Assembly: GCA_002792635.1 (NCBI GenBank)
Contig: PFOR01000016.1
Coordinates: forward strand, 1-42,255
Length of the DNA stretch: 42,255 bases
Direction: 5' to 3'
Source of the DNA: Candidatus Pacearchaeota archaeon CG_4_10_14_0_2_um_filter_35_33
Lineage (GTDB): Archaea; Nanobdellota; Nanobdellia; Pacearchaeales; GW2011-AR1
How positions within the stretch are numbered: position 1 is the stretch's first letter; each line of letters opens with the position of its first letter. The notes under the pieces were generated by a model, which ran no database searches, had not been told where the DNA came from, and worked only from the letters and a program-made list of their open reading frames with translations. Positions 24,487 to 29,603 of this stretch are shown here, piece by piece. The translations under genes were made by a program, and so were the position numbers.

Positions 24487-24531
24487 CTATAAGTTTTATA
24501 GTATTTAAACATTTTTATAAGGATTATAAAA
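24487..24531. promoter_or_regulatory. Two palindromic operators between divergent toxin-antitoxin loci
   Basis: CTATAAGTTTTATAG (24487-24501) has perfect 6-bp arms, and TTTTATAAGGATTATAAAA (24513-24531) has perfect 8-bp arms around GGA. They lie in the 95-bp gap between two antitoxin genes, overlapping promoter sequence on both strands (GTTTAAATAC on the minus strand, CTTTAAATATGC at about 24547-24558 on the plus strand). Antitoxins of this type usually repress their own operons through such sites. Confidence 0.55.
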
Positions 24532-24575
24532 TAAGTTAACGAAAGCTTTAAATATGCACTTGGGGTGTATTTGGC

Positions 24576-24848
24576 ATGCATAAACAAAAAACAATTGATG
24601 CAAGAGTAAAATTGGATGATTATACAAACAAAGTTTTAGCCATGCTTAAAGTGAAATATGGTTTAAAGGACAAATCAGAGGCGATAAATAAGTTTGCTGA
24701 AATTTATGGAGAAGAGATAATTGAAAGGGAAGCTAAAGAAGAGTATATGAAAGAGATGATAAAGGGAGTTAATGAGCATATCAAGAAGCACAGATATAAA
24801 GCAATGAAAGACGAAGAGCTTGATGGCTTGTTTGAAGTAAATGTTTAA
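24576..24848 (+). CDS. DUF2683-like antitoxin
   Basis: 90 aa. TIDARVKLDDYTNKVLAMLK and YGLKDKSEAINKFAEIYGEE match the ribbon-helix-helix-like archaeal DUF2683 family, followed by a charged toxin-binding C-terminus. It overlaps the toxin gene by 8 nt and has its own TATA box about 25 nt before the ATG. Second of two divergent toxin-antitoxin pairs. Confidence 0.72.
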   Translation: MHKQKTIDARVKLDDYTNKVLAMLKVKYGLKDKSEAINKFAEIYGEEIIEREAKEEYMKEMIKGVNEHIKKHRYKAMKDEELDGLFEVNV

Positions 24849-25113
24849 GTATGCTTTCTCAGATAAGTTAAAATTAAAAATTTCTAAAATTGTAAAGAAA
24901 GATAAAAAAATTGCTGAGACTATCTATAAGAAAATAAAGCAAATAGTGAATTCTGACGAGGAATCAATTAACCGTTATAAAAATTTAAGATATGACCTGA
25001 AAGATTATAAGAGAGCTCACATAGAAAAGTCATTTGTTTTAACATTTAAGGTTGATATTCCTAAAAATTTTATCCTCTTCTGGGACTTTGACCACCATGA
25101 CAATGTTTACTGA
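24841..25113 (+). CDS. RelE-type toxin
   Basis: 90 aa. KYAFSDKLKLKISKIVKKD helix start, NLRYDLKDYKRAHIEKSFVL central sheet and the closing FILFWDFDHHDNVY strand with His and Tyr at the end are the pattern of RelE/YafQ-like mRNA interferases. Overlaps its antitoxin by 8 nt. Only weakly similar to the toxin at 23948, so the two pairs are not recent duplicates. Confidence 0.74.
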   Translation: MFKYAFSDKLKLKISKIVKKDKKIAETIYKKIKQIVNSDEESINRYKNLRYDLKDYKRAHIEKSFVLTFKVDIPKNFILFWDFDHHDNVY

Positions 25114-25134
25114 GTTTCTGATAGTTATAAAGAG

Positions 25135-25158
25135 AAGATTGTGTTACGGAAGAAATGA
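25135..25158 (+). pseudogene. 3' remnant of an AbrB-like gene
   Basis: AAGATTGTGTTACGGAAGAA (part of a 21-nt exact match to 26219-26239) encodes KIVLRKK and a TGA stop, the very end of the intact AbrB-like gene at 26081. Nothing upstream of about 25120 matches. The stop overlaps the next ATG as ATGA, so the old operon junction is preserved. Confidence 0.55.
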
Positions 25159-25451
25159 TCCTGGTTTTTGGAAGGTTTAAAAAGAGACTATTTGTGGGTT
25201 TTATTGCGGCTTATGTAAATCTCGCTAGAACTTTAAAGGAGATAACAGAAAAAGAAAGAGGGTTAGAGGCAGGACCCTCCCCGATGGATTTAGCACTTAC
25301 AGTTAGGGAAGACTTAGAAAAGTATAGAGAGATACCAGGGGAGATTAGGCGAATGGTGTCGGAACGTGTTAGATCTTCTGATGATTACGATGTCGAGGTA
25401 GAGGGGGCTATTGAGAACTGGATTAATAGACCGACAAATCCGGAGAGGTAA
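25155..25451 (+). CDS. 98-aa protein of unknown function
   Basis: Short hydrophobic N-terminal helix (FVGFIAAYVNLARTL) followed by charged, probably helical sequence (LTVREDLEKYREIPGEIRRM). No family recognised. Its ATG overlaps the stop of an AbrB-like remnant, so it may once have been the second gene of an AbrB-led pair, the position of a toxin; this is inference only. Confidence 0.5.
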   Translation: MILVFGRFKKRLFVGFIAAYVNLARTLKEITEKERGLEAGPSPMDLALTVREDLEKYREIPGEIRRMVSERVRSSDDYDVEVEGAIENWINRPTNPER

Positions 25452-25456
25452 GATAG

Positions 25457-25503
25457 TAATTATCGCGAATCCGGGGAAAATCAGGGTTCTTAGGTTATTT
25501 TTT
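25457..25503. repeat. Intergenic repeat R1, copy 1
   Basis: TAATTATCGCGAATCCGGGG... resembles 26735-26782 over about 47 nt with roughly four in five bases alike (aligned by eye). Both copies lie at gene 3' ends, so they may act in termination or be remnants of a small mobile repeat. Confidence 0.5.
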
Positions 25504-26004
25504 AGCAAATCGGTGCTTATGTATCGTCGGTGAGATGTTGTTTTTATAATATCCATCTGGCTTGTAGGATTTGGGAACTTTGAATCCTTTTTGAACTAGT
25601 TTTTCAAATATTTCTTTTTGATAATCTCTGTGATGTAGCATTTTGTGGCAGTTTGGACAGAGGCCTGTTAAATTATCAAGAGAGTTATTTTTATGATTGT
25701 GGTCTAAATGATGAATTTCAACAATTTTGTTAAAACCACAAATAACACATTTATCGATGACTTTTCTATATATCTCCTCTGGAATGTGGTGGTATCTCTT
25801 AGCATTTGAAACCTTAATTTTATCTATGAAGAAAATGGAGGCATAACAACCATTGCAATATCCAAGGGCATGAATCTTTCTCACCTTTTTGCACCTTTTA
25901 CATTCCCTTAATTTTGGTTTCCAGATGAACCTCCTGTAACAATTATGACAAACTCCCTTGGTAACCCTCTTAGCTTCCTTTTTACATTGGGGGCAAATTG
26001 TCAT
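25495..26004 (-). CDS. HNH endonuclease-like protein with zinc ribbons
   Basis: 169 aa. Two Cys4 ribbons at the N-terminus (CPQC...CHNC, CKRC...CNGC) precede an HNH/beta-beta-alpha-metal domain: CVICGF, IHHLDHNHKNNSLDNLTGL, CPNCHKMLHH. The catalytic His pair and Asn are present. Such proteins occur in phages, introns and defence loci. The minus-strand promoter faces the AbrB-like gene at 26081; both share the GGGCTCTAAA element between them. Confidence 0.78.
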   Translation of the reverse strand: MTICPQCKKEAKRVTKGVCHNCYRRFIWKPKLRECKRCKKVRKIHALGYCNGCYASIFFIDKIKVSNAKRYHHIPEEIYRKVIDKCVICGFNKIVEIHHLDHNHKNNSLDNLTGLCPNCHKMLHHRDYQKEIFEKLVQKGFKVPKSYKPDGYYKNNISPTIHKHRFAKK

Positions 26005-26014
26005 GGGATATTTA

Positions 26015-26049
26015 GGGCTCTAAACTATATAAATGTTTCGGGCTCTAAA
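26015..26049. promoter_or_regulatory. Divergent promoter with GGGCTCTAAA repeats
   Basis: GGGCTCTAAA occurs at 26015-26024 and 26040-26049, between the HNH gene (minus) and the AbrB-like gene (plus). A variant, TTTCGGCTCCTAAAA, precedes the decayed AbrB-like gene at 23786. The repeat fits an AbrB-family operator. AATTTAAATAG at about 26050-26060 is the plus-strand TATA box. Confidence 0.45.
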
Positions 26050-26080
26050 AATTTAAATAGTATCCTTCACTTTTATTTGT

Positions 26081-26248
26081 ATGAAGATAATAAAAGAGAA
26101 ATCCAGGACATACAAGGATCAGGCGTACTATAAATTTAAAGTTAATCTTCCTGAAATGAAACTCGATGATGCTGGTTTCAAAGAAGGAGATGAATTGGAA
26201 TGTGTTGCTGAGAAAGGAAAGATTGTGTTACGGAAGAAAGAAAATTAA
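26081..26248 (+). CDS. AbrB/SpoVT-like DNA-binding protein
   Basis: 55 aa, ATG 26081 to TAA 26246-26248. KFKVNLPEMKLDDAGFKEGD and ELECVAEKGKIVLRKK give the swapped-hairpin AbrB pattern (LPE...AGFKEGD). A monopartite transcription factor or antitoxin that would act as a dimer. It is the only intact member of three local copies. Confidence 0.68.
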   Translation: MKIIKEKSRTYKDQAYYKFKVNLPEMKLDDAGFKEGDELECVAEKGKIVLRKKEN

Positions 26249-26309
26249 CCCGAACTTCTGGGTATGCAGGAATTTTCTGGCAAAAACAGAATGTTTTAGC
26301 ATGAATTGA
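26245..26309. repeat. Intergenic repeat R2, copy 1
   Basis: TTAACCCGAACTTCTGGGTATG at its start and GTTTTAGC...AATTGA at its end recur at 27445-27509 in the same order and spacing, with a less conserved middle. It follows the AbrB-like gene, whose stop lies in its first bases. It could be a small RNA or a terminator-like element. The rest of 26310-26357 shows no gene. Confidence 0.5.
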
Positions 26310-26357
26310 TGCGAACGAAAAGAGAAAAATTTATTGATTGGAGAAATAAAGAATATT

Positions 26358-26723
26358 ATGGTAAGAGGCCCGTTTGGAATTGGATTATCGCAAAAAGACG
26401 TCCTTTGAGGTGGAAGCTCTGGAAGTAGATATAAGAGGCAATCAATAACTAAGTCTCAAAAAAATACAGTATTTGATAAACAGAAAGGTAAATGCTATTT
26501 TTGTAAAAAAAGATTGGGGCTGAGCCATACTCATTACGATCATGTTAAGGAAGTTAGCAGGGGCGGAAAGAGCACAACCTCAAATCTTAGGGTTGTGTGT
26601 GCAAACTGCCACTATGAAAGACATAATAGAGATAAAGCAAAAAAGGCAGATAAAAGAAGTACAAAAGGAAGTACAAAAAAGAATGATATTTTTGGTATGA
26701 GGGGCATAGATTTTGGAATTTAA
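26358..26723 (+). pseudogene. HNH endonuclease gene with in-frame TGA at codon 17
   Basis: ATG 26358 begins MVRGPFGIGLSQKDVL, then TGA at 26406-26408, then GGSSGSRYKRQSITKSQ in the same frame, leading to CYFC, THYDHVKEVSRGGKSTTSNL and CANCHYERHN, a canonical HNH domain with its zinc knuckles. The frame is open to TAA at 26721-26723. As in the transposase, TGA may replace a tryptophan codon TGG. An internal start after the TGA could still give a shortened HNH protein. Confidence 0.65.
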
Positions 26724-26734
26724 GAAAAAGGCCA

Positions 26735-26782
26735 TAATTATCTCGCAAATCCGAGGAAAATAGGGGTTTATGGGTGATTTTT
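26735..26782. repeat. Intergenic repeat R1, copy 2
   Basis: TAATTATCTCGCAAATCCGA... aligns with 25457-25503. It lies between the HNH gene and the convergent gene at 26886. The remaining sequence to 26885 shows no gene. Confidence 0.5.
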
Positions 26783-26885
26783 GACTTATTTTAGCGTTTA
26801 GAGACCTCAAAACGGCGTATAAGAGATATTAAACGAAATCGGTATTTTCTTAGGAAAATTTGGTCTTTTTTGACGAATTCTCGCA

Positions 26886-27416
26886 CTAAGCTTGTTTCTT
26901 AGCCCAATCGGGAAGTGCATCAGGTTCGTATGTTTGAGTCTGTTTAATAAAGGCATCTTGGATTTCAGATGGAATTTCTACTAAACCTATAACTCTTTGT
27001 ACAATTGTTTCATCAGTGCAATATCCATAATCGCCTACAATAAGATTTTGCCTATTTGTAAAATAAAATGTTCTAACTGAATAGCCCATTTCTTGAAAAG
27101 TAGTTCCCTCTGTCTTAAAATGTGCTGGTGAGATTATGTCAAAGTGTGGCCTTCTACTCGCACCTATTTCAAAACCTAAATTGCTAAGCCTTTTAATCGC
27201 CAAAATATAGTCGTTTTTTGTGTTTTTTTGTTCAATGTCACTATTAGCTAAAAACCAATCTACCTGTTCCCAAGGCGTTAGTGGTCGTTCGGGTGTTATT
27301 CCTTTTGTTAATCTTCTCCATGTTCTACTATCCCAATCGCTTCTAAATATTGGCCCTCTACTCATAGGCATTTTATTATCAAGGCGGGCAAACAATATTT
27401 CTTCTTCCATGGTCAT
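26886..27416 (-). CDS. 176-aa hypothetical protein
   Basis: Not recognised. Soluble, with aromatic-rich segments (DWDSRTWRRLTKGI, PLTPWEQVDWFLANS) and a probable alpha/beta middle (RRPHFDIISPAHF, GYSVRTFYFTNRQ). The minus-strand ATTTAAATAT box about 20-28 nt before the start at 27416 supports expression; ATG 27410 is an alternative start. Its place in a toxin-antitoxin and HNH zone suggests an accessory or defence role, but nothing specific is visible. Confidence 0.5.
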   Translation of the reverse strand: MTMEEEILFARLDNKMPMSRGPIFRSDWDSRTWRRLTKGITPERPLTPWEQVDWFLANSDIEQKNTKNDYILAIKRLSNLGFEIGASRRPHFDIISPAHFKTEGTTFQEMGYSVRTFYFTNRQNLIVGDYGYCTDETIVQRVIGLVEIPSEIQDAFIKQTQTYEPDALPDWAKKQA

Positions 27417-27444
27417 ATAATAATTTGAGGATATTTAAATCTTT

Positions 27445-27509
27445 TTAACCCGAACTTCTTGGCATGTGATAAGTTTTTGTTTTTGCTAAAAGGTTTTAGC
27501 GTTAATTGA
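27445..27509. repeat. Intergenic repeat R2, copy 2
   Basis: TTAACCCGAACTTCTTGGCATG and GTTTTAGCGTTAATTGA match 26245-26309. Here it spans the gap between the divergently placed 176-aa gene and the 3' end of the DUF5654-like gene. Confidence 0.5.
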
Positions 27510-27789
27510 ACCTTTTTGGATTGAGGTATTTTGAAGTTAGCAAGATTATTAGGATGGCTATTAGGGTTATTGCTATTGATGTTAGTATGCTTAACGCAGA
27601 TAGGGATGAGGTTGTGAAAATTGATTTTATTATTGATTCTGTTATGTCGAAGACTGTTTGTCTCCAGGTGAATGCGATTGTGAATCCTAGTGTGACAATA
27701 ATTAAGAATTTTATCTGGGATGCTAGTTCTTTTTTGAATTGATTCCCACCTACCAAGTAGCTTTTTGTTTTGTGCTTGAAACGCCTCAT
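27502..27789 (-). CDS. DUF5654-like small membrane protein
   Basis: 95 aa. A basic N-terminus (MRRFKHKTKSYLVGGNQFKK) leads to a first membrane helix FLIIVTLGFTIAFTWRQ, then a short loop and a second helix SILTSIAITLIAILIILL. The FTIAFTWRQ segment parallels ALTWKDF in the protein at 28032, marking both as one archaeal family. It begins 3 nt after the stop of the DUF3096-like gene. Function unknown. Confidence 0.68.
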   Translation of the reverse strand: MRRFKHKTKSYLVGGNQFKKELASQIKFLIIVTLGFTIAFTWRQTVFDITESIIKSIFTTSSLSALSILTSIAITLIAILIILLTSKYLNPKRFN

Positions 27790-27792
27790 CTT

Positions 27793-27951
27793 TTAAGGGG
27801 AGAATAAGGCAAATCCACCTGCTAATTGTAGTAGTCCGAAGACTAATAGGTATAATCCAACAGCCCATCTAAGGATTTTTGGGAAAACTAGGATTGCAAT
27901 GCCTAAGATAATTGCTAAAACGGCGGAAATTGTTAAAGATATTGCAACCAT
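27793..27951 (-). CDS. DUF3096-like 52-aa membrane protein
   Basis: From ATG 27951 to TAA at 27793-27795. Two hydrophobic helices, LTISAVLAIILGIAILVF and VGLYLLVFGLLQLAGGFALF, joined by PKILRWA, the layout of DUF3096 proteins. Sits between two DUF5654-like genes on the same strand and is probably co-transcribed with the downstream one. Function unknown. Confidence 0.65.
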   Translation of the reverse strand: MVAISLTISAVLAIILGIAILVFPKILRWAVGLYLLVFGLLQLAGGFALFSP

Positions 27952-27985
27952 ATTGTATTAAAGAGGGTGGGGTTTAAATATTTAT

Positions 27986-28017
27986 GCCGGGCGCGTTCGG
28001 CGCTTCGCGCCTCACCC
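27986..28017. other. GC-rich palindromic patch in an AT-rich gap
   Basis: GCCGGGCGCGTTCGGCGCTT followed by CGCGCCTCACCC is very GC-rich in AT-rich surroundings. It contains the perfect hairpin GGCGC-TTC-GCGCC (27999-28011). It lies between two minus-strand membrane-protein genes and could be a terminator, a small RNA element or an inserted repeat. Confidence 0.55.
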
Positions 28018-28031
28018 TTATTGTGACTAAT

Positions 28032-28358
28032 TTATTTGGTTTCATCGGAATTCTGGGCCCATTTTGAGACTATTATTAGGCCTATTGCTCCAAAAATTGT
28101 AACAACAATTACTGTGTAAAGATCGGCAATATAGGGATATTTTTCTATATTTTCTACCTTGGTAAAATGAGTGATTGCTGCAAGAATGAAGTCTTTCCAT
28201 GTTAGTGCTATGACTAAACCAAGAGCAGTGATTAGTGCTGTAGATGTGTGTTTTTTGAATTCTGAGCCAAGCTTTTGGGTTTTTTTTAAGATCCTGATTT
28301 CTTTTTTTACCTGTTTTTCTACCTCTTTTTTCTGGGTCTTTGTCAATTGTTTCGACAT
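28032..28358 (-). CDS. DUF5654-like membrane protein
   Basis: 108 aa. A strongly basic, probably coiled-coil N-terminus (KTQKKEVEKQVKKEIRILKK) is followed by two membrane helices (ALITALGLVIALTWKDFI and YTVIVVTIFGAIGLIIV). Paralog of the protein at 27502. The start at 28358 has a T-rich AT upstream region facing the next, divergent locus. Confidence 0.7.
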   Translation of the reverse strand: MSKQLTKTQKKEVEKQVKKEIRILKKTQKLGSEFKKHTSTALITALGLVIALTWKDFILAAITHFTKVENIEKYPYIADLYTVIVVTIFGAIGLIIVSKWAQNSDETK

Positions 28359-28408
28359 ATCCTGTTAAATGTAAAGAGGTTTTTATATTTTTGCTATATT
28401 GGTTTTTT

Positions 28409-28650
28409 GGACAGGTGTTTGTTTTTTGGATTATTTGAGAAGTTTACCGACGATAAATGCTGTTTAAACAAGTGTTTAAATTTTTTTAATTTGATTAGAA
28501 GTTTTTGCATTATTTTTTGCTGTTTATTGGGTGTTTGTTTTTTATTTTTTTCAAAAAAGTGCTTGTTTTTTATTGTTTGGACAGGTGTTTGTTTGGTAAA
28601 AGGGGTGTTTAAGGATGTTTGTTTTGAAAAAAATAAGATAAACAGGTGTC
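28409..28650. promoter_or_regulatory. Repeat-rich upstream region with ACAGGTGTTTG motifs
   Basis: The gap 28359-28728 has no convincing gene. It carries GGACAGGTGTTTG at 28409-28421 and 28579-28591, AAACAGGTGTC at 28640-28650, a palindrome-like TTTAAACAAGTGTTTAAA at about 28463-28480, and several GGTGTTT fragments. The same motif recurs inside the next gene (AAACAGGTGTTTG at 28858-28870 and AAACAGGTGTCC at 28969-28980). This is the pattern of multiple binding sites for one DNA-binding protein, most likely the winged-helix protein encoded at 28729. Confidence 0.6.
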
Positions 28651-28693
28651 ATTTATGCTATAAAATATATTTGCCATTAGGGGCTTTGAAAAG

Positions 28694-28726
28694 GATATAT
28701 TTATATACTAGAGCTGTTTTAAACAG
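28694..28726 (+). promoter_or_regulatory. TATA box plus CTGTTTTAAACAG operator
   Basis: ATATATTTATATA (about 28694-28706) is a strong TATA box, and CTGTTTTAAACAG (28714-28726) is a near-perfect palindrome between it and ATG 28729, over the expected transcription start. Binding there would block transcription, consistent with autorepression. The related CTGTTCAAACAG occurs twice inside the gene (29033-29056). Confidence 0.6.
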
Positions 28727-28728
28727 GC

Positions 28729-29361
28729 ATGTTTTTTGGACTGTTTGGTAATAAAAGGGTGAAAAAGCTTGAAGATGAAACTAAAAAAAGTTTTCAGGCT
28801 GTAAAAGGTGATTTTGATAGGGTCGGAGTGTGGATTAAACACCTTGATGAGCAAGATAAACAGGTGTTTGATATTCTTGGACAGCTAAAAAGTGATATTT
28901 CGACGATAAAGGATGAACTTGAGGGGCTTAGGGATGCTGTTGAGATTATTGGATCAAGCAAGAAAATTAAACAGGTGTCCAAAAATGAGGCTGTTTATAT
29001 CAAACAACTGGGTGTTGATAGTGTCCAAAAACCTGTTCAAACAGCTGTTCAAACAGGCAATTTTCATCAAATATTGAATGGGTTGAGTTCTAATGAGAGG
29101 CTATTAGTGTTTACTTTAATGAATAGTGAGCTGAAGTTAAGTTATGAGGATTTAGCAAGATTGTTAGGAAAAGAGAGATCTACAATTAGGGGCCAAATAA
29201 ATAGCATAAAACAGAAAAGTGAGGGTCTTATTAGAGAGATTCGGGAGCCAAATGGGAAAAAGAGGGTGTTTGTAGAGGAAGAAATCAAGGAAAAACTGGT
29301 AAAATATGCAAAAGTGAGAGTTGGCAAAGGAAAGAAATTGGGAAAAAAGAAGAAAAAATAG
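28729..29361 (+). CDS. Coiled-coil plus winged-helix DNA-binding protein, copy 1
   Basis: 210 aa. Residues about 10-75 are a coiled coil (LEDETKKSFQAVKGDFDRVG, QLKSDISTIKDELEGLRDA). A repeat-coded linker (PVQTAVQT, about residues 102-109) follows, then a winged-helix domain (LSSNERLLVFTLMNSELKLS, YEDLARLLGKERSTIRGQIN, PNGKKRVFV) and a very basic tail. It resembles the protein at 29604 in architecture. The many repeats upstream and inside the gene suggest it binds its own locus, as a regulator or an iteron-binding initiator or partition protein. Confidence 0.62.
   Translation: MFFGLFGNKRVKKLEDETKKSFQAVKGDFDRVGVWIKHLDEQDKQVFDILGQLKSDISTIKDELEGLRDAVEIIGSSKKIKQVSKNEAVYIKQLGVDSVQKPVQTAVQTGNFHQILNGLSSNERLLVFTLMNSELKLSYEDLARLLGKERSTIRGQINSIKQKSEGLIREIREPNGKKRVFVEEEIKEKLVKYAKVRVGKGKKLGKKKKK
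29033..29056. repeat. Intragenic tandem 12-mer, two copies of CTGTTCAAACAG
   Basis: Two abutting identical 12-mers (29033-29044 and 29045-29056). Each resembles the promoter palindrome CTGTTTTAAACAG at 28714-28726. They encode PVQTAVQT in the linker between the coiled coil and the winged helix. Confidence 0.75.
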
Positions 29362-29502
29362 AGAAAAAAAGAGTAAAAGTGAGGGGAATTGGAAAAAGAT
29401 GAACAAAAAAGGAGAAATGAGGGGAAAAAGATCCATGGTTCAGGTAAAAGTGAGAGGGAATCGGAGCTAAGGATCAATTCTCTTGAGGGTGATTTGTAGT
29501 GC

Positions 29503-29566
29503 CTAAGAAAGAAATTTGGCTCTTTCCGAAGTCCTTGCAGCCAAATTTGGCCAAATTTCTTTTTAG
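29503..29566. terminator. Large hairpin between convergent genes
   Basis: CTAAGAAAGAAATTTGGC (29503-29520) pairs with GCCAAATTTCTTTTTAG (29550-29566) with one bulge, around a 29-nt loop. It lies between the 3' ends of the two coiled-coil winged-helix genes and may act as a two-way transcription stop or a small structured RNA. The rest of 29362-29603 holds only short AAAAGTGAG-type direct repeats. Confidence 0.5.
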
Positions 29567-29603
29567 TGTTAACTGAAGATAATTATTCGGTTACCCGGAT
29601 TAA

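Noticed and set aside
27413-27868. 151-aa minus-strand frame
   Set aside because: It crosses two better-supported membrane-protein genes in a different frame and has low-complexity Asn/Lys content.
28347-28751. 134-aa open frame on the plus strand over the repeat-rich region
   Set aside because: The peptide is Phe/Cys-rich with no domain, arises from T-rich DNA with repeats, and overlaps the well-supported start of the winged-helix gene in another frame.
29142-29477. Phe/Ser-rich minus-strand frames opposite the winged-helix gene
   Set aside because: Antisense shadows of a lysine-rich coding sequence; no start signals.
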